A stretch of 64,000 nucleotides of DNA from Leeuwenhoekiella marinoflava DSM 3653 (lineage in GTDB: Bacteria; Bacteroidota; Bacteroidia; Flavobacteriales; Flavobacteriaceae): NCBI RefSeq assembly GCF_900129005.1, contig NZ_FQUN01000021.1, positions 29,606 through 93,605 on the forward strand, given 5' to 3'. Below, piece by piece: positions 17,980 to 25,268 of the stretch (positions are counted from its first letter, which is position 1; each line of letters opens with the position of its first letter). The notes under the pieces were generated by a model that was not told where the DNA came from, searched no databases, and saw nothing but the letters and a program-made list of their open reading frames with translations. The position numbers and the translations under genes were made by a program.

Positions 17980-18582
17980 ATGAAAAAACTACTCATCACA
18001 TTAGTATTAATTCCCTTTCTAGGGATTACACAAACTATAGAAAATTTAGAGTACATCTCGCCTTTTAACAATGAAGTAGCTGCCATTAAAAAAGGGAACG
18101 AATGGGGGTTTATTGACCAAGACGGCAAAGTAATCATTGATTTTCGAAATGATTTGGTGCTAACCAAAACAGGAAATGCAACCTACCCCATATTCAGTAA
18201 CGAAAAATGCTTGATTGCCCATCAAAAAGATGGCATACTGTATTATGGCTATATCGATAAAACTGGAAAAACTGTCATTACACCTCAATTCTTGAATGCG
18301 ACCAATTTCGAATATGATAAGGCATTGGTACTAAAAGTTGAAAAAGAGACCATAGGCTATAATGACATTTTCAACAAAGACGTCGTTAGCTACCATTATT
18401 TTGAAGTAATTATAGATAAACAAGGAAAAGCCATTGACCATCTAACTCAATTGGCCATTCATATATCGCCTAAAGATAAGGAGGATAAAAATCCACCTAC
18501 CATAACATCTAAATTCATTTCGGAAAATTTAGTGGCCATTAAAGACAGCAACAAGAAATGGCGTTTAAAAAAAATTGAATAA
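17980..18582 (+). CDS. WG-repeat exported protein
   Basis: 200 residues: a short signal peptide (to about residue 18) followed by WG/KWG-type repeats (GNEWGFIDQDGKVII, YYGYIDKTGKTVITPQF). Such repeats form small beta units of unknown role and are common in Bacteroidota exported proteins. It starts 70 bp after the regulator gene. It has no known metal motif; its place in the metal operon is the only functional hint. Confidence 0.8.
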   Translation: MKKLLITLVLIPFLGITQTIENLEYISPFNNEVAAIKKGNEWGFIDQDGKVIIDFRNDLVLTKTGNATYPIFSNEKCLIAHQKDGILYYGYIDKTGKTVITPQFLNATNFEYDKALVLKVEKETIGYNDIFNKDVVSYHYFEVIIDKQGKAIDHLTQLAIHISPKDKEDKNPPTITSKFISENLVAIKDSNKKWRLKKIE

Positions 18583-18584
18583 CA

Positions 18585-18650
18585 ATGAAAAAGTTCCCGA
18601 CAGAAATGAAATTAAAGAAGATTGAAAACCTTTTTAAATCTGACAGTTAA
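18585..18650 (+). CDS. Possible 21-residue small ORF
   Basis: ATG two bases after the WG-repeat stop, reading MKKFPTEMKLKKIENLFKSD and one more residue before TAA. It is basic and amphipathic-looking, and the spacing suits translational coupling. It may equally be a chance frame or a frameshifted tail of a neighbour. Nothing supports it beyond position and start codon. Confidence 0.25.
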   Translation: MKKFPTEMKLKKIENLFKSDS

Positions 18651-18658
18651 TAGCTGAT

Positions 18659-18703
18659 AACCCATTCCCTAAACTACGGTTTGTGGATTGTTGGGAATGG
18701 GTT
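18659..18703. repeat. 11-bp perfect inverted repeat before the Met-rich lipoprotein gene
   Basis: Arms 18659-18669 (AACCCATTCCC) and 18693-18703 with a 23-nt loop. It sits in the 160-bp gap between the WG-repeat gene and the Met-rich lipoprotein gene, 38 bp before the latter's ATG. An A/T-rich tract follows but no clean T-run. It could be a weak terminator or attenuator that separates the regulator part from the metal-protein part of the operon. Confidence 0.6.
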
Positions 18704-18741
18704 TATAAAAATAAATGTTTAACTCAATAAAATAGAAAATT

Positions 18742-19203
18742 ATGAAAACATTACTAATTGTTTTATCAACAATCGGGCTTTTAAGCTTAAGCAGTTGCAA
18801 CCAAGGAGCAGATCCTCAAGCACTATTGGAAAATCCTGAAACTCGTACGGAGGTGTTTAATGCCGTTACCGAGAACCACGATTATATGACCGAGTTTATG
18901 GAAAGTATGCACGGCAGTCAACACACAATGGCAATGATGCAGGGCAACAAAAAAATGATGGGCTCTATGATGCAAGGAGAAGGAATGCAAATGATGATGA
19001 AGGACAGTACAATGATGCATTCGATGATGAACCAAATGATGAATGACGGAAAAATGATGGGAACAATGATGAAAATGATGCACGAAAAAGGAATGATGAG
19101 CGAGGACTGTATGGAATCTTGCTCAAAGATGATGGGCGAAAAAGGAATGGATATGCAGAATATGAATAGTCCAAACAAACAGGATCATACCGAGCATCAT
19201 TAA
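18742..19203 (+). CDS. Met-rich periplasmic lipoprotein (candidate Cu(I)-binding protein)
   Basis: 153 residues. Lipobox LSLSSC (C19). The region from about residue 55 to 140 is dominated by Met (MMxxMM, MxxxM and MMKMMHEKGMM runs) with scattered His and two Cys-containing turns (EDCMESCSKMM), ending in HTEHH. This composition is that of Cu(I)/Ag(I) buffers such as the Met-rich tails of CopA and CusF-like proteins. It is immediately upstream of the His-tailed membrane protein and CopZ. Copper binding is a confident inference from composition; no fold can be named. Confidence 0.8.
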   Translation: MKTLLIVLSTIGLLSLSSCNQGADPQALLENPETRTEVFNAVTENHDYMTEFMESMHGSQHTMAMMQGNKKMMGSMMQGEGMQMMMKDSTMMHSMMNQMMNDGKMMGTMMKMMHEKGMMSEDCMESCSKMMGEKGMDMQNMNSPNKQDHTEHH

Positions 19204-19228
19204 TTTTTAACTTCTAAATACAAAAACA

Positions 19229-19486
19229 ATGAAAAACAATCACTGGATTTGGATGGTCATAGGTTGTGGGCTACCACTATTGTTCATCTTTTTAGCGCCC
19301 TCATTTGGTATAGGAGGTGGTTCATCACTATTTATTTTCATCCTTTTTATGTTCGGCATCCATCTGTTTATGCCCCACGGTTCACACGGACACGGAAGGC
19401 ACAATAATCATAAGCATCAGGATAGCGACCACAATCATTCTGAACAAGAAACAAAAGAAGAACACAAAGGACATCAACATCACTAA
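19229..19486 (+). CDS. Small membrane protein with His-rich tail (DUF2933-like)
   Basis: 85 residues: two hydrophobic segments (about 7-25 and 32-48), then a long His/Asp/Glu-rich soluble tail (HGSHGHGRHNNHKHQDSDHNH and a terminal GHQHH). The plan resembles DUF2933 proteins from metal-resistance clusters, but the tail is longer. It probably binds metal at the membrane surface. It lies between the Met-rich lipoprotein and CopZ. Confidence 0.7.
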   Translation: MKNNHWIWMVIGCGLPLLFIFLAPSFGIGGGSSLFIFILFMFGIHLFMPHGSHGHGRHNNHKHQDSDHNHSEQETKEEHKGHQHH

Positions 19487-19498
19487 AAACTATATACA

Positions 19499-19717
19499 AT
19501 GAAACAAAAATTTCAAATAAACGGAATTAGTTGTGGTGGATGTGTAGCAAGGGTCAAGAAGACTTTGGAAGAACATCCCAATATCGAAAAGGCAGAAATT
19601 TTTCTGGCACCAAAAGGAGCTACACGTATCACGATGAATGAAGCACTTTCGGTTGCCGACTTGCAAAAGCAACTCGATGAGCTCAATGGATATACAATCA
19701 CAGAACTTAATCAATAA
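19499..19717 (+). CDS. copZ: CopZ-like HMA-domain metallochaperone
   Basis: 72 residues covering a single HMA domain. The Cys motif is GISCGGC (C12, C15) in place of the usual GMTCxxC. Strand-helix-strand spacing and the C-terminal GYTITEL strand match cytosolic copper chaperones. It starts 12 bp after the previous gene. It would bind Cu(I) in the cytoplasm and pass it to the CopB-type ATPase encoded at 43204-45321, or to the HMA-like regulators. Confidence 0.88.
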   Translation: MKQKFQINGISCGGCVARVKKTLEEHPNIEKAEIFLAPKGATRITMNEALSVADLQKQLDELNGYTITELNQ

Positions 19718-19737
19718 CAATTAAAATCTAAAAAACT

Positions 19738-19956
19738 ATGCATTTATACGACGGACACTTTGGAGGAATGCACCTAATATGGTGGATTATATGGATCATT
19801 TTAATTGCTTGGATCTTTTTTATCCCAGCTGACATACCCTATCAAAAAACAAAGAAGGAAAGCCCATTAGAGATTCTTAAAAAACGCTTTGCAAAAGGTG
19901 AAATTTCTAAGGAAGAATACGAAGAATCTGTAAAGATTTTAAAGTCAGAAAACTAA
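19738..19956 (+). CDS. SHOCT-domain small membrane protein (paralogue)
   Basis: 72 residues: a His/aromatic N-terminus, one transmembrane helix (about 14-30), then a SHOCT motif near the C-terminus (LKKRFAKGEISKEEYEESVKIL). It corresponds to the SHOCT protein at 1356-1550 of the first metal operon, and again lies next to a multicopper oxidase gene. Role unknown. Confidence 0.8.
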   Translation: MHLYDGHFGGMHLIWWIIWIILIAWIFFIPADIPYQKTKKESPLEILKKRFAKGEISKEEYEESVKILKSEN

Positions 19957-19973
19957 CTGAAAATCATAAAACT

Positions 19974-20252
19974 ATGTATCGATTAAACATAAAAAAACTC
20001 GGTTTTGCTTTTGGTCTAACAGGATCCTTAATTTATTTGGGCTGTATGATTGTGATGGCCACAGCGGGTCAAGAAGGAACAATCACCTTCTTTAATAGCC
20101 TCTTACACGGTCTAGACACCACGAATATTATAAGAATGGATGTTCCTCTAATAGAAGCATTATTCGGTATCGTTCAAACATTCATTTTAGGGTGGCTTAT
20201 TGGTGCGTGCATAGGTGCTTTTTATAATGCTCAAATTAAAGTAAAAAGATAA
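19974..20252 (+). CDS. DUF5676-type small membrane protein
   Basis: 92 residues with two hydrophobic segments (about 10-33 and 58-85) and short basic ends. The N-terminal LNIKKLGFAFGLTGSLIYLGCM pattern fits DUF5676 membrane proteins, which occur in metal-resistance operons. It is separated by 3 bp from the following multicopper oxidase. Role unknown. Confidence 0.7.
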   Translation: MYRLNIKKLGFAFGLTGSLIYLGCMIVMATAGQEGTITFFNSLLHGLDTTNIIRMDVPLIEALFGIVQTFILGWLIGACIGAFYNAQIKVKR

Positions 20253-20255
20253 ATT

Positions 20256-21530
20256 ATGGATAGAAGAGATTTTTTAGCCACTGGAGCTGTTTCGACAGCA
20301 GGGATGCTATTCTTTCCTGGTAACTTACTAGCCAAGGAAGCAAAAACTAACAATAAGCACAAACTAGTACAAACGCTACCCTATAAAATGGATGGCGAGT
20401 GGAAAGAGTTTGAGCTGTATATAGATGTTCATACCCACGAGCCTGCGCCAGGTTATAAGTATCATACGCTTGCTTTTAATGATATGATTCCTGGGCCAGA
20501 AATAAGAGTAAATGCTGGGGATAAGGTACGCGTCAAATTCATCAATAAAACAGATTTAAACCATACCATACATTGGCACGGTGTTTATGTGCCTTGGCGA
20601 ATGGACGGCGTTCCTTTCGTTACACAACTGCCAGTAATGCCCAAAAATGAATTCATATACGAGTTTGTAGCAGAGCCTGAAGGAACACACTTTTACCATT
20701 GTCATTGGGGAACACTTATGCATATGCAGGCAGGAATGTTTGGTAGTCTTATTGTTGAAAACCCAAACGATTCAATTAAAAAGAAATTCCCCTATGAACG
20801 TGAATATACTCTAGTGTACTCATCACACGACACTAACTATATACGTGAAGAAATGAATAGTATGCTAGAGCGAATGAAACAGCGTAGCTATTTGATGAAA
20901 CAAGGAAGGTTTAATAGCGAGCAATGGGCGGTTTTTGATAATAAGGAACAGTTTACCGCCAGTTTAGAAAACGGATATCAACCACCATACGTAACCAACC
21001 GAAGATCAAATTCAGATCTACCACAAGCCAATTGGTTTACAGTTAACGGTAAGTCATATCCATCTACACCTTATTTGTTTATCAAATCTGGAGAGAACAT
21101 TCGAATTCGGCTTATAAACGCTGGTGCAGAAACCCATCATTTACATCTACACGGACACGATTTTTGGATGGTAGCTGACGATGGAGTACCTCTAGAGAAC
21201 CCTTTCAAACGCAACACAGTGCCTCTTACACCTGGTAAAACTTTTGACATTATTGTTGAAGGCAAGAACAGGGGTATTTGGACTTTTCACGATCACGACA
21301 CGCGTAAAGTGACCAATAACGGTTTATATCCTGGAGGAAATTTGTTAGCACTAGTATACGAAGACTTACCAGCTGATGAGTTGATTATTTCAAAACATTC
21401 AGGAAATCCAATGTACAATCCAAATGCTGGTATGGGAGATATGAAAGGTATGGAAAACAAAAATATGGGAAGTATGAACAAAATGATGTTTGGAGAAGAT
21501 AAACTTCCAAAAATCGCTCTTGATGAATAA
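20256..21530 (+). CDS. Short multicopper oxidase with atypical type 1 copper placement
   Basis: 424 residues. The N-terminus MDRRDFLATGAVSTAG is a Tat-like signal. The first cupredoxin domain has HTIHWHG and FYHCHWGTLMHMQAGM (H148-C149-H150, H156, M161), a Cys-His-Met set fitting a type 1 site. In the last domain HHLHLHGH is present, but the expected HCH is HDH (345-347), with no type 1 Cys. A Met-rich tail (MGDMKGMENKNMGSMNKMM) follows. So the type 1 copper appears to be in domain 1, unlike CopA at 1569-3956. Predicted periplasmic Cu(I) oxidase or a related reductase. Confidence 0.85.
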   Translation: MDRRDFLATGAVSTAGMLFFPGNLLAKEAKTNNKHKLVQTLPYKMDGEWKEFELYIDVHTHEPAPGYKYHTLAFNDMIPGPEIRVNAGDKVRVKFINKTDLNHTIHWHGVYVPWRMDGVPFVTQLPVMPKNEFIYEFVAEPEGTHFYHCHWGTLMHMQAGMFGSLIVENPNDSIKKKFPYEREYTLVYSSHDTNYIREEMNSMLERMKQRSYLMKQGRFNSEQWAVFDNKEQFTASLENGYQPPYVTNRRSNSDLPQANWFTVNGKSYPSTPYLFIKSGENIRIRLINAGAETHHLHLHGHDFWMVADDGVPLENPFKRNTVPLTPGKTFDIIVEGKNRGIWTFHDHDTRKVTNNGLYPGGNLLALVYEDLPADELIISKHSGNPMYNPNAGMGDMKGMENKNMGSMNKMMFGEDKLPKIALDE

Positions 21531-21547
21531 TTTATAAAACAGTTAAA

Positions 21548-22702
21548 ATGAAAAAAATCATATATATAGCCATCTTAATTTCTGGGCTTGCAAACGCACA
21601 GATTACACCAGAATTTGAAATTGGAGCCAAAGGTGTTTTCTCAGGCAATTTAAACTTTAATTCCGAAGAGTCCAATGCAGTTACAGATTTCTCTGATACC
21701 CAATTATTAATGGGGCTTAGCCAAAAGCTTTATAACAACTGGAGAGCGCAATTTGTTTTAGGGCTTCAATTTCCTGATGCCAATTCAAATTTGGGCGAGG
21801 TCTTTTACAATAATATTTTTATGAAATTGGAAGACCAAACCAACATTTTTAAAGTAGGGCGTACACTTGCACAGACCAACTTAAATGAATTCCCAACATT
21901 ACGTGATGATGATGCACAACAGTTCGTCTATGCACTCAACCCATTTTCTGATGGTGTAAATACAGAACGTGACCAATATGCCAATGTACTGGATTACACA
22001 CACATATTTAAGCAACGCTTTTCTGTTTCAATACACGGTGAAAACTTCTACGATAGTTTAGAACCTAACGATTTTAGGTTAAACTCTATGGGACTATCGT
22101 TGGTTTACAGAGTACCAGAAAGTCAAAGGTGGAATAGAAATATCTTACAACAAATTGGATTGAGTTACAACAACTATTTCACTGATAGACCAGGATATTC
22201 TAACGATTTTGACTCTTCGGTAAAAAACTTACTTTTTAGTACTATACTGAATTTAAAGCCAGACCCAATAAATTTTGTGGATTTTAAATTTCAAGCTATT
22301 CAAAACTTTGGTTGGGATGAAATAACAGAGCTTAATGATTATTTTGATTACACAAGAACGCAGTCAACATCTCTCTTTGGTACTTTTAGATATTTGAAAC
22401 AAAAATTAGAACGCCCACATTATCAAATTTCTGTTGGTGGTGGTTATAAATCCTTGGACAATTTATCGACCGACTCAAACCAATTACTATTTATAGCAAA
22501 CGGGTTTTATCGAATGGGGCAAAATTTTGATATTGGATTTCAGTATAGATATACTGAAAATGAAGGTTTTACACAAAACCTTTTTGGAAAAAATGAGCAT
22601 CGTCTACAACTAGCTATTGTATATTCTTTTAGTCAAATATTTAATAAGCAGTTTGGTGACCGCGAAGACTTATTAAACTTAGAACACAATTATATAAAAT
22701 AA
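21548..22702 (+). CDS. Outer-membrane beta-barrel protein of unknown substrate
   Basis: 384 residues. Signal peptide to about residue 17 (ISGLANAQ). The body alternates short amphipathic strands and turns rich in Asn/Asp/Tyr, with aromatic residues at strand ends, and looks like a 14-18-strand porin-like barrel. It does not match a family I can name. It follows the short multicopper oxidase by 17 bp and may be its outer-membrane partner, as CopB is for CopA. Confidence 0.65.
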   Translation: MKKIIYIAILISGLANAQITPEFEIGAKGVFSGNLNFNSEESNAVTDFSDTQLLMGLSQKLYNNWRAQFVLGLQFPDANSNLGEVFYNNIFMKLEDQTNIFKVGRTLAQTNLNEFPTLRDDDAQQFVYALNPFSDGVNTERDQYANVLDYTHIFKQRFSVSIHGENFYDSLEPNDFRLNSMGLSLVYRVPESQRWNRNILQQIGLSYNNYFTDRPGYSNDFDSSVKNLLFSTILNLKPDPINFVDFKFQAIQNFGWDEITELNDYFDYTRTQSTSLFGTFRYLKQKLERPHYQISVGGGYKSLDNLSTDSNQLLFIANGFYRMGQNFDIGFQYRYTENEGFTQNLFGKNEHRLQLAIVYSFSQIFNKQFGDREDLLNLEHNYIK

Positions 22703-22708
22703 AAGTAA

Positions 22709-23503
22709 GTGACCTATACCACGCAACATATTAAAACAATAATTGTACAGATACTTATTTGGGCAGGTATTTTCTACTTCTTGGTACACCCTTTCACAAT
22801 GGTGCTCTATTGGTTTGAGTACAGCAATACGGCATTCTCATTTTCCTTGTTTCAAGACGTTTTAAAAACTCGTTTTTTAGAGTCTTTCTCTTTTGATATG
22901 AGGGGAATGGGTGGTTTGCTCACGCTTTTAGGAATTTTTCTAGGTACAATCTCAGGTCTGTTTTTCATAACCATTAAGCAAAAGAATAAGCTTATCGGCA
23001 CACAACAACGATTGCTAATTCGTGATATTGAAGCATTGATACAAGCCGGTGAAAACGTAATGGTGGAGTTCAAGTCTTCCATACGCTATGACTATTATCG
23101 AAAAACAACCAATAAGGAACTGGAGCTGGTTATTGCTAAAACTATCACTGGTTTTATGAATGCAAAGGGTGGCAAACTAATTATTGGTGTAGATGATGAC
23201 GGAAATGTTTTAGGATTAGAAAAAGATTATAAAACACTTAAACACAAGAACAGGGATGGTTATGAGCGGGAAGTTTTCAGAATCATTTCTACACAATTAG
23301 GTCACGAGGCTTGTTTCAGTAATCATATTTCATTCTATAGTTTAAATGAAAAAGATGTGTGTTTAGTAGATATCGAACCTTCTGAAAAACCTGTTTATGT
23401 TAGCGATACCGAAAACACCACCTTTTATGTTCGTACTGGCAACGCCACCTATCCACTTACGGTCAAGGAGGCAGTTAATTATTTAGAAACTAGAAAAATA
23501 TAA
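22709..23503 (+). CDS. Membrane-anchored AlbA_2 (Schlafen-type) ATP-binding-domain protein, GTG start
   Basis: 264 residues from a GTG, 6 bp after the previous stop. Two transmembrane segments lie at about 10-30 and 68-90. An AlbA_2/Schlafen-like domain follows from about residue 105 (VMVEFKSSIRYDYY, GFMNAKGGKLIIGVDDDGNVLGLEKDY). The domain is usually cytoplasmic and found in putative DNA-binding regulators; here it is tethered to the membrane. It may signal from the envelope. Function unknown. Confidence 0.75.
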   Translation: MTYTTQHIKTIIVQILIWAGIFYFLVHPFTMVLYWFEYSNTAFSFSLFQDVLKTRFLESFSFDMRGMGGLLTLLGIFLGTISGLFFITIKQKNKLIGTQQRLLIRDIEALIQAGENVMVEFKSSIRYDYYRKTTNKELELVIAKTITGFMNAKGGKLIIGVDDDGNVLGLEKDYKTLKHKNRDGYEREVFRIISTQLGHEACFSNHISFYSLNEKDVCLVDIEPSEKPVYVSDTENTTFYVRTGNATYPLTVKEAVNYLETRKI

Positions 23504-23507
23504 AGTT

Positions 23508-24224
23508 ATGCAATACATCTGGTTTATATGGTCACTTATCATTCTCGCTCTTTGGGTAGTTATCTATCTATCTAAAAAAGGAGTTAGAAGAGAAATGCTC
23601 AAAATGAGCCTAATTACGATGCCCTTTGGTTTAACAGAACCGTTGTTTGTACCAGAATATTGGTTTCCACCTTCGCTTTTTGATTTGGCCGAAAAAACAG
23701 GCTTCGATATCGAAAGTTTGATTTTCTCTTTCGCAATAGGTGGAATTGGCACTGTACTCTACAACCTTATTTTTAAAAGAGGACTTGCCGAAATACCACA
23801 TAGCGAACGAAGTCATAGTAGGCACCGATTGCATATTTATATACTTTTTATACCAGCAGCTGTATTCATCATTCTGGCGCTTTTTACGTCGCTCAATCAC
23901 ATTTATTGCGGCATTATAGCTTTGTTCATAGGTGGATTGGCGACTCTTTATTGTCGCCCAGATTTAAAAGGAAAGATTTGGGTTGGGGGAATTCTGTTTA
24001 CGGTATTGTACTTCATTTATTTCGGAAGCATCCTTCCGTTCTATCCTCAATATGTGGAGTTGTACTGGAATCTAGACAACCTGACCCATATTCTTGTCTT
24101 GGGCATTCCTATTGAAGAATTAATGTTCGCCTTCACTTTTGGGATGTATTGGTCTGGATTGTATGAACATATCTATTGGCGAAAACTCATTCAAACTGAA
24201 ATAATTATTCCACTTAAAGATTAA
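23508..24224 (+). CDS. Lycopene-cyclase-domain-like integral membrane protein
   Basis: 238 residues and about six to seven membrane helices. The segment LGIPIEELMFAFTFGMYWSGLYEH resembles the PxEE motif of CrtYc/d-type lycopene cyclase domains, and the N-terminal half has a matching PFGLTEPLFVPEYW stretch. No carotenoid genes are nearby, so the role in this metal operon is unclear. It starts 4 bp after the AlbA_2 gene. The family is likely; substrate unknown. Confidence 0.65.
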   Translation: MQYIWFIWSLIILALWVVIYLSKKGVRREMLKMSLITMPFGLTEPLFVPEYWFPPSLFDLAEKTGFDIESLIFSFAIGGIGTVLYNLIFKRGLAEIPHSERSHSRHRLHIYILFIPAAVFIILALFTSLNHIYCGIIALFIGGLATLYCRPDLKGKIWVGGILFTVLYFIYFGSILPFYPQYVELYWNLDNLTHILVLGIPIEELMFAFTFGMYWSGLYEHIYWRKLIQTEIIIPLKD

Positions 24225-24228
24225 CACT

Positions 24229-24744
24229 ATGAAACGAATACACTCAAATCAAAAAAACAATGCTATCCAAGTTGTAGCCATTAAGAACCCAGTAAGAAAG
24301 ATATACCAGGTATCCATCGCTATATTGTTCCTTCTACTGCTTTCAGCAGTAGTTCTATCCTGTTCTGGCAAGAAAAAAGATGTTGCAGAAAGCGTAACAC
24401 AGCCAACTGTTGAAACATCCCAAACAGCAAATGAGGCCATTATATCAGCCCAAAATTATGAAATCGTTCCCAACGAAAAAGTCTGTATGGTCAATGACCG
24501 ATTTATGGGTGTGTCACAAATACCTATTGACGTCAATGGAACTATCTACTATGGTTGTTGTGAAAATTGTGTTGAAAAGTTACAGAAAAATCTAGATGAT
24601 GTTCGCTTTGGGAGTAATCCACTAAATGATACAAAAGTTGATAAAGCTTCAGCAATTATTGTTCAAGATAAAAGTAGCGGAAGTGTTTTTTATTTCGCTT
24701 CCATAGTAGATGCCCAATCATTTATAAATAAGAATAAAGGATAG
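24229..24744 (+). CDS. Lipoprotein with TRASH/YHS-like Cys metal site
   Basis: 171 residues. A long basic N-region is followed by a hydrophobic core and lipobox-like VVLSC (C45). The C-terminal domain (about 85-171) has KVCMVNDRFMG...YYGCCENCVEKL, then an NPL...KVDKASAII segment. The spacing of Cys resembles TRASH/YHS metal-binding domains used in copper and mercury handling. It lies 4 bp after the cyclase-like gene and ends the metal-protein part of this operon. Metal binding is inference. Confidence 0.65.
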   Translation: MKRIHSNQKNNAIQVVAIKNPVRKIYQVSIAILFLLLLSAVVLSCSGKKKDVAESVTQPTVETSQTANEAIISAQNYEIVPNEKVCMVNDRFMGVSQIPIDVNGTIYYGCCENCVEKLQKNLDDVRFGSNPLNDTKVDKASAIIVQDKSSGSVFYFASIVDAQSFINKNKG

Positions 24745-24772
24745 GAAATCTTTATTCATAAAAATTCAAGTT

Positions 24773-25234
24773 ATGAAAATAGTGTTAGCCATAGATGGTT
24801 CTGATTTTAGTAAACTAGCAGTAAAAGAACTTGCAAAATTACCCTTACAAAATGAAAGTGAGGTCTGCATTATAAACGTGTATGAACATCCTGCGATATC
24901 AACACCATCATTAATTACATCAACAAGTTCTATTAATTCCTACTACAAAGAGTTTTTATCAAACGCTGAAAAAATAGGGAAAAAGATTGTTTCCGAAGCT
25001 GGTAAAGTATTGAAAGAAAAAAATAGCTCACTTCGTATAACAACAAATGTTGTCAGCGGTCTTCCTAAAAAAGAAATTTTGGAAAAAGCGGAATCTTTTG
25101 ATGCCGATTTGATTGTAGTGGGTTCGCAAGGGCAAGGCGCATTTTCACGTCTTTTATTAGGTTCCGTTTCACAGTATTTAGCAACACACGCCAAATGTTC
25201 AGTAATGATTGTAAAAGACAAGGACGCAAAGTAA
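24773..25234 (+). CDS. Universal stress protein (UspA family, ATP-binding type)
   Basis: 153 residues, single Usp domain. It starts KIVLAIDGSDFSK and has the nucleotide-binding motif GSQGQGAFSRLLLGSVSQYL near the C-terminus (G-x2-G-x9-G-S type), so it probably binds ATP. It is the first gene of the stress/metabolism run and is 28 bp after the metal lipoprotein. A second, tandem-domain Usp is at 36454-37290. Confidence 0.9.
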   Translation: MKIVLAIDGSDFSKLAVKELAKLPLQNESEVCIINVYEHPAISTPSLITSTSSINSYYKEFLSNAEKIGKKIVSEAGKVLKEKNSSLRITTNVVSGLPKKEILEKAESFDADLIVVGSQGQGAFSRLLLGSVSQYLATHAKCSVMIVKDKDAK

Positions 25235-25268
25235 ACTATTGCTAATACCAATGATATAAAAATTAAAT

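Noticed and set aside
18823..19178. Three long minus-strand reading frames opposite the Met-rich lipoprotein
   Set aside because: They follow from the ATG/ATGATG repeats of the real gene; their translations are low-complexity His or Ile/Phe runs with no start context.
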